A stretch of DNA of 64,000 nucleotides, taken from positions 503,470-567,469 of the forward strand of contig NZ_DS022277.1 of assembly GCF_000153725.1 (NCBI RefSeq). The letters run 5' to 3'. Shown one piece after another: positions 15,928-24,062 of the stretch. Each line of letters starts with the position of its first letter. The first letter of the stretch is position 1. The position numbers and the translations under genes were made by a program. The stretch comes from Salipiger bermudensis HTCC2601. Its GTDB lineage: Bacteria; Pseudomonadota; Alphaproteobacteria; Rhodobacterales; Rhodobacteraceae. Below the pieces are notes generated by a model. It searched no databases, was not told the DNA's origin, and saw only the letters and a program-made list of their open reading frames with translations.

Positions 15928-17730
15928 ATGAAGACACTGACGTTGCTGACGTCGGGCGTGGCTCTTTTTGCCGCATCGTTTGCCTCGGCCAACGAAGACC
16001 TGATGACCCAGATGGACGACGCTTCGCAATGGGCGATCCAGACGGGCGACTACGCGAACCAGCGCTACTCGGAACTCGACTCCATCAACAAGGACAACGT
16101 GGGCGACCTGCAGGTCGCCTGGACCTTCTCGACCGGCGTGCTGCGCGGCCATGAAGGCTCGCCGCTCGTGGTCGGCGACACGATGTTCGTGCACACGCCG
16201 TTCCCCAATATCGTCTACGCGCTGGACCTCAACGAGGACGGCAAGATCAAGTGGCGCTACGAGCCGAAGCAGGATCCCAACGTGATCCCGGTGATGTGCT
16301 GCGACACGGTGAACCGCGGCGTCGCCTATGCCGATGGCAAGATCTTCCTGCACCAGGCCGACACCAAGGTGGTCGCGCTCGACAGCGAAACCGGCGAAGT
16401 GCTCTGGGAGGCGGTGAACGGCGATCCGTCCAAGGGCGAGACCAATACCGCCACGGTTCTGCCGGTGAAGGACAAGGTCATCGTCGGCATCTCGGGCGGC
16501 GAGTTCGGCGTCCGCGGATCGGTCACGGCCTACAACATGGAGACCGGCGAGCAGGAGTGGCGCGCCTATTCGATGGGGCCGGACGAGGACATCCTCGTGG
16601 ATCCCGAGAACACCACCCATCTCGGCGAGCCGGTTGGCGCGGACTCGGGCACCAACACATGGGAAGGCGATCAGTGGATGATCGGCGGCGGCACCACCTG
16701 GGGCTGGTATTCCTATGACCCCGAGGCCGACCTGATCTACTACGGCACCGGCAACCCCTCGACCTGGAACCCGGCGCAGCGCCCGGGCGACAACCGCTGG
16801 TCGATGACCGTGATGGCGCGTGACCCCGATGACGGCATGGCCAAGTGGTTCTACCAGATGACCCCGCATGACGAGTGGGACTACGACGGCATCAACGAGA
16901 TGATCCTCACGGATCAGGAGATGGATGGAGAGATGCGCCAGCTTCTCACCCATTTCGACCGCAACGGCCTCGCCTACACGATGGACCGGATCACGGGCGA
17001 GCTTCTGGTCGCCGAGAAATTCGATCCGGTGGTCAACTGGACCACGGGCGTCGACATGGACCCGGCCTCGGAAAACTACGGCCGTCCGGCGGTTGTGGCC
17101 GAGTACTCGACCGAGCAGAACGGCGAGGACGTGAACTCGACCGGCATCTGCCCGGCGGCGCTTGGCACCAAGGACCAGCAGCCGGCCTCCTACTCGCCCA
17201 AGACCGAGTTGTTCTACGTGCCGACCAACCACGTCTGCATGGATTACGAGCCGTTCCGCGTGAGCTACACCGCCGGTCAGCCCTATGTGGGCGCGACGCT
17301 GGCAATGTACCCGGCGCCCGACAGCCATGGTGGCATGGGCAACTTCATCGCCTGGGATAACATCAACGGCGAGATCAAGTGGTCGATCCCCGAGCAGTTC
17401 TCGGTCTGGTCGGGCGCTCTGGCCACCGCGGGTGACGTGGTGTTCTACGGCACGCTCGAGGGTTACCTCAAGGCCGTGGACTCCGAGACCGGCGACGAGC
17501 TCTACCGCTTCAAGACCCCCTCGGGCATCATCGGCAACGTGATGACCTACGAGCATGGCGGCAAGCAGTATGTCGGCATCCTCTCAGGCGTCGGCGGCTG
17601 GGCCGGCATCGGCCTCGCGGCCGGTCTCACCAACCCCAATGACGGTCTCGGCGCCGTGGGCGGCTATTCGGCCCTCAGCGACTACACCGCGCTTGGTGGC
17701 CAGCTGACGGTCTTCGCCCTTCCCGACTGA
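15928..17730 (+). CDS. xoxF: Lanthanide-dependent methanol dehydrogenase XoxF
   Basis: A 600-residue PQQ-dependent eight-bladed propeller enzyme that oxidises methanol in the periplasm. A signal peptide ends at [10 protein letters not shown]. The adjacent cysteines C124-C125 form the disulfide ring next to PQQ. The catalytic Asp318 is in [10 protein letters not shown], and the residue two further on is Asp320. In calcium-type MxaF that position is Ala; the extra Asp coordinates the lanthanide in XoxF, so this enzyme should need light rare earths. AAGGGAGAAGG precedes the ATG. No mxaF or mxaI is present in the window. The sequence looks like the XoxF5 group. Confidence 0.96.
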   Translation: MKTLTLLTSGVALFAASFASANEDLMTQMDDASQWAIQTGDYANQRYSELDSINKDNVGDLQVAWTFSTGVLRGHEGSPLVVGDTMFVHTPFPNIVYALDLNEDGKIKWRYEPKQDPNVIPVMCCDTVNRGVAYADGKIFLHQADTKVVALDSETGEVLWEAVNGDPSKGETNTATVLPVKDKVIVGISGGEFGVRGSVTAYNMETGEQEWRAYSMGPDEDILVDPENTTHLGEPVGADSGTNTWEGDQWMIGGGTTWGWYSYDPEADLIYYGTGNPSTWNPAQRPGDNRWSMTVMARDPDDGMAKWFYQMTPHDEWDYDGINEMILTDQEMDGEMRQLLTHFDRNGLAYTMDRITGELLVAEKFDPVVNWTTGVDMDPASENYGRPAVVAEYSTEQNGEDVNSTGICPAALGTKDQQPASYSPKTELFYVPTNHVCMDYEPFRVSYTAGQPYVGATLAMYPAPDSHGGMGNFIAWDNINGEIKWSIPEQFSVWSGALATAGDVVFYGTLEGYLKAVDSETGDELYRFKTPSGIIGNVMTYEHGGKQYVGILSGVGGWAGIGLAAGLTNPNDGLGAVGGYSALSDYTALGGQLTVFALPD

Positions 17731-17745
17731 TCCGCAGCCATCGCA

Positions 17746-17776
17746 GGACCGGCGGGGTGTTCCGCCCCGCCGGTCC
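17746..17776 (+). promoter_or_regulatory. Strong stem-loop between xoxF and xoxG
   Basis: GGACCGGCGGGG (17746-17757) and CCCCGCCGGTCC (17765-17776) are a perfect 12-bp stem with a seven-base loop. It begins 16 bases after the xoxF stop and is not followed by a T-run. It may protect the 3' end of xoxF mRNA and so give much more dehydrogenase than cytochrome. Confidence 0.7.
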
Positions 17777-17808
17777 AGACTTCCCAGTGATCCCAGGACC
17801 GATAGCCA

Positions 17809-18342
17809 ATGACCCGACCCTTTACCCTTCTTCTTGCCGCGGCCGCCTGCGCCATGTCGGCAAGCGTGGTGTCCGCCGCGGACGCCGTCTCGATGGATGA
17901 CCCGAACATCGCGGTCGATTACGAGGAAGGCGGGCGCTACTTCACCGAGGACGGCATCCCGACCTTCAACGTGGCCGAGGATGGCACGGTGGATTGGCCG
18001 ACCTTCTCGGGCTTCCGCCGCTACCACGCCGAGTGCCACGTCTGCCACGGCCCGGATGGCGAGGGATCGACCTATGCCCCGGCGCTCAAGGACTCGGCGC
18101 TCGACATGGATTATTACGATTTCGTCGACGTGGTGGTGAACGGCCGCCAGAAGGTTGGTGCGGCCGAGAACTCGGTGATGCCCGCCTTCGGCACCAACCC
18201 CAACGTGATGTGCTATCTCGATGACATCTATACCTATCTCAAGGCGCATGGCTCCGGCGCCATCGGGCGCGGACGCCCGGCCCAGAAGGAAGCCAAGAGC
18301 GAAACGTTCAGCGAGATGGAAGATGCCTGCATGGGTTCGTAA
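17809..18342 (+). CDS. xoxG: Methanol dehydrogenase cytochrome c XoxG
   Basis: A 177-residue periplasmic cytochrome c with a signal peptide cleaved near VVSA-ADAV. The single heme motif is C76-H-V-C79-H80, in the context YHAECHVCHGPDGEGSTYAP that is typical of XoxG/MxaG-type cytochromes. A Met ligand is likely in NSVMPAFG. It is the direct electron acceptor of XoxF. CAGGA lies upstream of the ATG. Its 3' end overlaps the start of xoxJ by 20 bases. Confidence 0.92.
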   Translation: MTRPFTLLLAAAACAMSASVVSAADAVSMDDPNIAVDYEEGGRYFTEDGIPTFNVAEDGTVDWPTFSGFRRYHAECHVCHGPDGEGSTYAPALKDSALDMDYYDFVDVVVNGRQKVGAAENSVMPAFGTNPNVMCYLDDIYTYLKAHGSGAIGRGRPAQKEAKSETFSEMEDACMGS

Positions 18343-19174
18343 CCGGCGCGGCCTCCTGGCGGTCGCGCTGTCGGTCCTGATGGCCTCCCATGCAGGGCCG
18401 GGGGAGGCGCAAACCTCGGATCTTGTCTCCCGGACGGCATTCAGGGTTTGCGCCGATCCGGCCAACGATCCGATGTCGATGGAGGACGGGTCGGGCTACG
18501 AAAATGCGCTGGCCGAGCTGATCGCCTCGAAGCTGGAACTGCCGGTGCGCTACGAGTGGTACCCGATGGCCACCGGCTTCATCCGCAACACGCTGAAGGC
18601 GGGCAAGTGCGATGTGGTGATGGGCTATGCCCAGGGCCACGAGCTGGTGCTCAACACCAACCACTACATGGTCTCGACCTACGTGCTCGTGGTGCCGGAA
18701 GAGAGCGCGCTTGCCGGGGTGACGCAGCTCTCGGATCCGCGGCTCGAGGGCCGGGTGCTCGGCGTGGTGGCAGGATCGCCACCAGCCAACCACATGGCGC
18801 GCTACGGGCTGATCGGCAAGGCCAAGCCCTACCAGCTGGTGGTCGACCGGCGGTATGACAGCCCGACGGTGAACATGCTGAACGATCTCGACGCGGGCGA
18901 GATCGAGGCGGCGGTGATCTGGGGGCCGATCGGCGGCCCGCTGGTCAAGCGCGATCACCCCGGGCTCAAGGTGATCCCGCTGCTCAAAGAGGCGGAATTT
19001 CCGAAGCTCTTCTACCGCATCACCATGGGGGTCCGGCAGGGCGAGAAGGTCTGGCAGCGCAAGCTCAATTCGCTGATCCGCCGCAACCAGGGCGAGATCG
19101 ACGCGATCCTTGCCGAGGCCGGCGTGCCGCTGGTCACCGACATGGGCGACGGGCTGCGCGAGGTCGGGCAGTGA
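18323..19174 (+). CDS. xoxJ: XoxJ periplasmic binding-like protein
   Basis: A 283-residue protein of the extracellular solute-binding (family 3-like) fold with a signal peptide (RRGLLAVALSVLMASHAGPGEA). FRVCADPANDPMS and KCDVVMGYAQGHELVLNTNHYM are typical of MxaJ/XoxJ. XoxJ is thought to help XoxF maturation or activation rather than to import a solute. I chose the ATG at 18323, inside the end of xoxG; a longer frame starting at 18221 lacks a signal peptide at its start and overlaps xoxG widely. It forms the third gene of xoxFGJ. Confidence 0.9.
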   Translation: MPAWVRNRRGLLAVALSVLMASHAGPGEAQTSDLVSRTAFRVCADPANDPMSMEDGSGYENALAELIASKLELPVRYEWYPMATGFIRNTLKAGKCDVVMGYAQGHELVLNTNHYMVSTYVLVVPEESALAGVTQLSDPRLEGRVLGVVAGSPPANHMARYGLIGKAKPYQLVVDRRYDSPTVNMLNDLDAGEIEAAVIWGPIGGPLVKRDHPGLKVIPLLKEAEFPKLFYRITMGVRQGEKVWQRKLNSLIRRNQGEIDAILAEAGVPLVTDMGDGLREVGQ

Positions 19175-19710
19175 AACGGGCGCTGGCGGCAGTGGTTGGG
19201 CTGCTGCCGGCGCTCGCGCTTGCGCAGGTGCCGGAGCCCGAGGGCTACCGGATGGACCACTATCGCGCCCCGGTCCCTGAGACCCTGGCCGGCGCCGCGG
19301 TGGTCGGACCGGAAGAGGCCCATGCGCTCTGGGAGACCGGCGAGACCGCCTTCATCGACGTGCTGCCGCGAGCGCCAAAGCCCGCGAACCTGCCAGAGGG
19401 CACGATCTGGCGCGACACCCCGCGCGACAGCATCGCGGGCGCGATCTGGCTTCCCAACGTGGGATACGGTGCCATTGCCGAGGTGACGGCGCGCTACTTT
19501 CGCGACGGGCTCGCCGCAGCGACCGGCGATGATCTTGCGCATCCCGTGCTGTTCTTCTGTCTCGACGACTGCTGGATGAGCTGGAACGCCGCAAAGCGCG
19601 CACTGGAATACGGCTACGAGACGGTCTACTGGCTGCCCGAAGGCACCGATGGTTGGAGCTTCTTCGACTTTCCGCTCGAGCGCGTCACGCCCCATTCCGG
19701 TCATCCCTGA
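19171..19710 (+). CDS. PQQ-catabolism-associated CXXCW-type (rhodanese-like) protein
   Basis: A 179-residue exported protein (signal MKRALAAVVGLLPALALA) with a rhodanese-like fold. It belongs to the family named for a CXXCW motif and found beside PQQ-dependent dehydrogenases. The motif here reads C-L-D-D-C-W followed by MSWNAAKRALEYG, that is, three residues between the cysteines. The start is a GTG overlapping the xoxJ stop (GTGA), with GAGG seven bases upstream. A role in disulfide or sulfur handling for the dehydrogenase is plausible, but no activity is known to me. Confidence 0.82.
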   Translation: MKRALAAVVGLLPALALAQVPEPEGYRMDHYRAPVPETLAGAAVVGPEEAHALWETGETAFIDVLPRAPKPANLPEGTIWRDTPRDSIAGAIWLPNVGYGAIAEVTARYFRDGLAAATGDDLAHPVLFFCLDDCWMSWNAAKRALEYGYETVYWLPEGTDGWSFFDFPLERVTPHSGHP

Positions 19711-19931
19711 GCACCGGGCCCATCGGATTTTTGGGCGCCCTCGCCGGAGGTCAACGCGGCGACCAGAGCCGGCCTGCCTCCGGCGGGAGTATTTTTGACG
19801 AAGAGAAGCCAGGGGGGCGGCGCTTCTGGCTTCTTTGGTTCAAAAATACCTCGGGGGGTGAATTGGCGCACAGCGCCAAGAGGGGGCAGCGCCCCCTGCG
19901 TCGGTCGACGCGCTTGCGCGGCGAAATCCCT
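19711..19931. other. Intergenic region between convergent operons
   Basis: This gap of 221 bases separates the xox operon from the convergent SoxYZ-like operon. It is filled by G/C-rich inverted repeats, including the large hairpin at 19789-19849, and a GGCGCACAGCGCC palindrome near 19865. No gene is supported. Confidence 0.6.
19789..19849. terminator. Nested hairpin, probable bidirectional terminator
   Basis: GTATTTTTG (19789-19797) pairs perfectly with CAAAAATAC (19841-19849). Inside, AGAAGCCAG (19804-19812) pairs with CTGGCTTCT (19826-19834). The A/T arms give T-runs on both strands, as expected between two convergent operons. The preceding GCCTCCGGCGGGAGTATT block resembles an extragenic element I associate with many Rhodobacteraceae genomes. 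Confidence 0.7.
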
Positions 19932-20741
19932 TCAGAACCCCGCGAGCTCGGTTTCCGCCGTCGTGACGGTGCCGCTCGTGTCGGTCATCGTCACGCCCAC
20001 GCGGCGCGTGTCTGCCGGCACCGAGAGGCCCACCTGCGGATTCTCCGACAGCGAGATGCTGCCCGTCACGTCGACGTAACCGCCGTTCTCGGTCTCGATC
20101 TCGAGCGTTTCGACATAGCGCATCGGGATGAAGAGCAGGCTGATCTGGTCCATCTGCATCCCCGAATGCGACGGGTGAGAGATATCGACATCGAGCCGGC
20201 GCAGCCGCTCGGAGAGCGCTGCGAGCCGGTCCGCAGCGGGGCCGTCACCCACCGAGAGCACCATGTCGCCCAGCGTGGCGAGCGCGGCCTCGGGATCGGT
20301 GCCGGGAGGTGCGGCGCAGGCGCCCTGGCCGGAGGTCTTGACGAAGGCCTCTGTCACGAAGAGCCGGCCATCGGTCATCTCGGCCACCACGTGCAGCGGC
20401 GTCGGGCCGTTGATCCGGAGCGTGGTGTCGAAGAAGAAGCGCGGCTGCGGCTGACGCAGCTCGAACAGGGCCGAGACCGGCATCGGGTTTTCGTCCAGCA
20501 CCACCGCCACCTTGCCGATCTGCCCTCCCTGTGGGGCCGCGATTTGCGCGGCGATGCGGGTGCGGGCGTCGTTGTCGGTCCGGTAGGGCGCGTCGAGCGC
20601 GATCACCCCGTCGCCCGGAAGCATGGGGCGGTCGCCATAGAGCTGGGTGCGGATGCTGTCCCAAGCGTCGCCGGCCTGCAGCGGCAGTGCCGCGAGGCTC
20701 AACAGGGCGGCGAGCAGGAGGCGGGGCAGGGGGGCGGTCAT
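19932..20741 (-). CDS. Quinoprotein dehydrogenase-associated SoxYZ-like carrier
   Basis: A 269-residue exported protein with an N-terminal signal (LPRLLLAALLSLAALPLQAG). The first half is SoxY-like (VALDAPYRTDNDARTRIAAQI, with KVAVVLDENPMP) and the C-terminal half is SoxZ-like (ADTRRVGVTMTDTSGTVTTAE). The family is a SoxYZ-like fusion found near quinoprotein dehydrogenases. True SoxY ends with a carrier cysteine in a GGCG motif; here the middle region has a single GACAAPPG, so sulfur carriage is uncertain. It overlaps the beta-propeller gene by four bases. Its function is not established. Confidence 0.82.
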   Translation of the reverse strand: MTAPLPRLLLAALLSLAALPLQAGDAWDSIRTQLYGDRPMLPGDGVIALDAPYRTDNDARTRIAAQIAAPQGGQIGKVAVVLDENPMPVSALFELRQPQPRFFFDTTLRINGPTPLHVVAEMTDGRLFVTEAFVKTSGQGACAAPPGTDPEAALATLGDMVLSVGDGPAADRLAALSERLRRLDVDISHPSHSGMQMDQISLLFIPMRYVETLEIETENGGYVDVTGSISLSENPQVGLSVPADTRRVGVTMTDTSGTVTTAETELAGF

Positions 20742-21679
20742 GGCAGGTCTCCTCCGAACAGGAAAGCGCCGAAGGCGCGCGGGCCGTCGGCGGTCTCGAG
20801 CACGGCCACGGTCTCGAGGCTGGCCGCGTCGATCACGCTCAGGGTGTTGTCGAACCAGTTGGCCACGGCGATGCGGCCGTCGGCGGTGGCGGAGATGCCT
20901 TCGGGGTACTCACCGGTCTCCAGCGTGGCGACGGGCGAGAGATCGGCGAGTGCAATGACCGAGAGCGTGTTCTCGTACTGGTTGGTGACGAAGGCGCGCC
21001 CGGCGGCGAAGGCCACGCCATAGGGGCGTTCGCCCACCGGCACCGTGGCCAGCACCTCGCCAGAGGCCGGGTCGCTCACCGTCACATCGTTGCTGCCGAC
21101 ATTGCCGACGAAGAGCCGGCCGTCGGGCGCGAAGCCGAGGCCGAAGGGCCGGGTGCCGACCGAGACGCTGCGCAGACGGGCGAGGGTTTCGGTGTCGTAG
21201 AGGCTGACCCGGTCGGCATCGCGTTCGGCGGCGGCCAGCAGCGTTCCGTCTTGCGACAGCCCGAGGCCCGCGGGCGCCGCGCCTGCAGGCAGCTCTGCCT
21301 GAACCTCCAGCGTCGTGCCGTCGAGCGCCCAGAGCCGGGCGTTGTACCAGTCGGAGACAAAGAGCCGGTCGTGGCGCGCGTCATAGGCCGCGCCGATCGG
21401 GCCGCCGTCGAGGGTAATCGAGGCGGACACCTCGCCGCGCAGGGAGAACCGCCGCACCGTCTTGCTGTCGGGCGAGACGGTGAAGACCGCATCTTTGCCC
21501 ACAGCCACGCCCGCGGGTTTGCCGGGCACCTCCCAGCGGGCGCGCTCGGTGCCGGTGTCAAGGTCGACCACGCTCACCGCGTCGCCATTCTGGCAGGTGA
21601 CGAAGGCGACCTCCCCCGCCGCGGGAAGCGCGGCGAGGGTCAGGCTCAGCCCGAGGGCGAGATCACGAAGACGGCTCAC
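20738..21679 (-). CDS. YVTN-type beta-propeller protein
   Basis: A 313-residue exported protein (signal LGLSLTLAALPAAG) built from about seven repeats of roughly 40 residues. Recurring phrases are VSVVDLDTG, RPFGLGFAPDGRLFVGN, RPYGVAFAAGRAFVTNQ and YPEGISATADGRIAVANW. Such propellers bind partners or small ligands in the periplasm. It lies in an operon with the SoxYZ-like carrier, an SRPBCC protein and a DUF2380/3280-type protein; it overlaps both neighbours. A second, different propeller is encoded at 24063, in the divergent operon. The function is unknown. Confidence 0.8.
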   Translation of the reverse strand: MSRLRDLALGLSLTLAALPAAGEVAFVTCQNGDAVSVVDLDTGTERARWEVPGKPAGVAVGKDAVFTVSPDSKTVRRFSLRGEVSASITLDGGPIGAAYDARHDRLFVSDWYNARLWALDGTTLEVQAELPAGAAPAGLGLSQDGTLLAAAERDADRVSLYDTETLARLRSVSVGTRPFGLGFAPDGRLFVGNVGSNDVTVSDPASGEVLATVPVGERPYGVAFAAGRAFVTNQYENTLSVIALADLSPVATLETGEYPEGISATADGRIAVANWFDNTLSVIDAASLETVAVLETADGPRAFGAFLFGGDLP

Positions 21680-22214
21680 CGAACCGCTCGACCAGCGCCT
21701 GAAGCCCGGCCTCGTAGACGCCGGTTACCGCCGCGATGGCGGCCTCGTCGTTGAGCTCTTCCGGCGGGTCGTTGTTGGGGTAGCCGCGGTAGAACGCGCC
21801 GCGCCATTCCACCACCGAGCCGCCACCGTCGCGCGGCATGACCGTGAGGTGCGACGAATAGTTGGTCACCGGCAGCACTTCGACCGCCACCTCGGTGATG
21901 CGGTAGCTGTAGCTCATCTTCTCGTCTGAATACTTGTAGAGCACCTCGGCGATCATCGGCCCCTCGGCGCCCTGATCGGAGAGGTAGAGCGCGCGGGTGG
22001 CGTCGATCTCGTTGCCGCCCTCGCCGCTTTGCGAGACCACCGCCGGGTGCCAGGTGAGATCCTGGAAATCGCCGATCGCGGCCCAGACCTCGGCGGGCTC
22101 GGCGGCGACCTCGGTGGTCACCGTGACCTTCTGGCGGGTCGGCCCGTGGGCCATGGCGGCTGCGGGGATCATGGCAAGCGCCACGCCCGCTGCAAGCAGG
22201 GTTCGTCTGTTCAT
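21663..22214 (-). CDS. SRPBCC (START-like) exported protein
   Basis: A 183-residue protein with an export signal (MNRRTLLAAGVALAMIPAAAMA). The mature part is an SRPBCC/polyketide-cyclase-like ligand-binding domain, with VTVTTEVAAEPAEVWAAIGDFQDLTWHP near the start and a long C-terminal helix (VTGVYEAGLQALVERFG). Such domains bind hydrophobic or small ligands. The gene overlaps both neighbours by a few bases, so the four genes form one tight operon. The role in PQQ-linked metabolism is unknown. Confidence 0.8.
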   Translation of the reverse strand: MNRRTLLAAGVALAMIPAAAMAHGPTRQKVTVTTEVAAEPAEVWAAIGDFQDLTWHPAVVSQSGEGGNEIDATRALYLSDQGAEGPMIAEVLYKYSDEKMSYSYRITEVAVEVLPVTNYSSHLTVMPRDGGGSVVEWRGAFYRGYPNNDPPEELNDEAAIAAVTGVYEAGLQALVERFGEPSS

Positions 22215-22702
22215 CCTTCCTCCTCCTTGAAGAATGCGGTTTTCAGTATGTAGCTCATGCCCCGCCGCCAGCTGTCATCGGTGTTCGACCGGATGTCGAC
22301 CACGCGGCCCTTCACCGTCTCGCCCGTCGATGCGTCGCGCATCTGCAGGTTCATCGACAGGATCAGGTTCGAGACCTTCTGGACCTCGCCGACGAGCGCG
22401 TAATCCGCCCCCAGCTTTGCCGCCATGCGCGTATCGCAGCCATAGCACTTGGCCGGGTTGACGATACGATCGAGATCGTCCGCCACCGGGTCGAGATCCA
22501 GCAACTCGTAACCCCCCTCCGCAAAGCGCTCCGCGACCAGCTCCTCCAGCATGGTGATGCGCGAAAGCTCCGCCGGGTCCTGGCCCAGTTCGGCGGTCTG
22601 CAGCGAGGAATCCAGCAAGGTGATACCGAAGAACGCGACCTTCTCGCCGGCCCAGGCAGGGCCGGAAAGCGCCAGAAGCAGCAGGAGCGCGGGTCTCAGC
22701 AT
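22211..22702 (-). CDS. Exported DUF2380/DUF3280-type protein
   Basis: A 163-residue exported protein (signal MLRPALLLLLALSGPAWA). The mature part starts KVAFFGITLLDSSLQ and contains NPAKCYGCDTRMAAKLGADYALVGEVQKVSNL, the typical pattern of the DUF2380/DUF3280 group with a CxxC pair. It is the first gene of the four-gene minus-strand operon. I know of no proven function. The CxxC might bind a metal or take part in thiol chemistry. Confidence 0.72.
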   Translation of the reverse strand: MLRPALLLLLALSGPAWAGEKVAFFGITLLDSSLQTAELGQDPAELSRITMLEELVAERFAEGGYELLDLDPVADDLDRIVNPAKCYGCDTRMAAKLGADYALVGEVQKVSNLILSMNLQMRDASTGETVKGRVVDIRSNTDDSWRRGMSYILKTAFFKEEEG

Positions 22703-22866
22703 CGGATCCTTCTTGGAAACTTCTTAGAAATTAAGAGTCGTAACTCATGGTGCCGTCGCTACCCTCGTTACCGCAACCGAACCAAAAGTATCGGTTTCGG
22801 GAAAAGCCTTTGACCGTCAGGGTTTGAGGCGGGCCCGTCAGAGGAGGACGGGCAAGGGAGGAGACA
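22703..22866. promoter_or_regulatory. Divergent promoter region of two PQQ-associated operons
   Basis: These 164 bases separate two divergent operons and must contain both promoters. Candidate operators are AACCGA/TCGGTT (22775-22780 and 22791-22796) and GAGT/ACTC (22735-22738 and 22743-22746). No convincing -35/-10 pair could be fixed. A shared regulator is plausible. Confidence 0.4.
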
Positions 22867-24054
22867 TTGCTGAAATCGCTTGGACCGCTCTTGGCAGCGG
22901 CATGTCTGATGGTTTCCGCCGCCGGTGCCGAGGCGCAGGAGGTGCGCGCGGCGGTGCTGCGGGTCGATTACCCGAGCCTGCTGCCGATCTCGCGCTACGA
23001 TCTTCGCACCGAGGATCTGGCCTTTGCCGGGGCGGCTCTGGCGGACGAGGACAACAACACGACCGGCCGGTTCATGGGGCAGACCTACGAGACCGTGACC
23101 GTGGCCACCGCGCCCGAAACGGCGGCAGAGGAGATGCGGGCGCTGCTCGAGGACGGCATCCGCTACGTCGTGCTCGACGCGCGGGCCGGCGAGGTGACGG
23201 CGCTGAGCGACATGGCGGCGGAGGCGGGGGCGCTGGTGTTCAACGTTCGCGCGCCGGAGGTGGCGCTGCGCGGCGAGGCGTGCCGGGCGAACCTGCTGCA
23301 CATCGCGCCCTCGGTGGCGATGCAGGCCGATGCCGTGGCGCAGTTCGCGATCTGGAAGCAGTGGAAGCGCTGGCTGCTGGTCTCGGGCTCGAACCCCGAG
23401 GACCGGGCGCTGGCCGAGGCCTATCGCCGGGCGGCGCGCAAGTTCGGCGCCACCATCGTCGAGGAGCGCGAGTTCGAGGATACCGGCGGTGCGCGGCGCA
23501 CCGACAGCGGTCACGTGCTAGTGCAGCGGCAATTGCCGACCTTCCTGCAGGGCACCGAGGCCCATGACGTGGTGATCGCCGCCGACGCCACCGATTATTT
23601 CGCCGCCTACCTGCCCTATCATCTCTGGACCCCGCGCCCGGTGATGGGCAGCGCCGGGCTGCGCCCGGTGACCATCCACGCCGCCCACGAGGCCTGGGGC
23701 GCGACGCAGTTCCAAAACCGCTTCGAGGAGCTCACGCGGCGCCACGTGCAGGAAGAGGACTACAACAGCTGGCTCGCGCTGCGGGTGCTGGGCGAGGCGG
23801 TGACGCGCACCTCCTCGGCCGATCCGCAGGTCGTCGAGGAGTACATCCTGTCGGACGCGTTCGAGCTGGCCGCCTTCAAGGGCCAGAAGGTGACGTTCCG
23901 ACAGTGGAACGGCCAGCTCCGCCAGCCGATCCTGCTCTATGACGACCGCATCACCGTGAGTGTCAGCCCGCAGGAGGGCTTCCTGCACCAGCGCTCGCCG
24001 CTCGACACGCTGGGGCTCGACGCGCCCGAAACCGATTGCACCGCATTCCAGTGA
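22867..24054 (+). CDS. LutA-like periplasmic binding protein (PQQ-ADH-associated)
   Basis: A 395-residue exported protein of the branched-chain amino acid-type (Peripla_BP_6) fold. It belongs to the family described as the ABC substrate-binding protein of PQQ-dependent alcohol dehydrogenase systems. The start is a TTG five bases after GGAGG; the signal peptide ends at SAAGAEA-QEV. RYDLRTEDLAFAGAALADEDNNTTGRFMGQ is the characteristic early segment. The gene order that follows (propeller, PepSY, second binding protein, ATPase, small exported protein) resembles the lut cluster for lanthanide uptake. The ligand is not proven. Confidence 0.82.
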   Translation: MLKSLGPLLAAACLMVSAAGAEAQEVRAAVLRVDYPSLLPISRYDLRTEDLAFAGAALADEDNNTTGRFMGQTYETVTVATAPETAAEEMRALLEDGIRYVVLDARAGEVTALSDMAAEAGALVFNVRAPEVALRGEACRANLLHIAPSVAMQADAVAQFAIWKQWKRWLLVSGSNPEDRALAEAYRRAARKFGATIVEEREFEDTGGARRTDSGHVLVQRQLPTFLQGTEAHDVVIAADATDYFAAYLPYHLWTPRPVMGSAGLRPVTIHAAHEAWGATQFQNRFEELTRRHVQEEDYNSWLALRVLGEAVTRTSSADPQVVEEYILSDAFELAAFKGQKVTFRQWNGQLRQPILLYDDRITVSVSPQEGFLHQRSPLDTLGLDAPETDCTAFQ

Positions 24055-24062
24055 GGACCGCC

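Noticed and set aside
15754-17556. A 600-codon open frame opposite xoxF
   Set aside because: The XoxF product on the other strand is certain. The antisense product has no recognisable family and is a codon-bias shadow.
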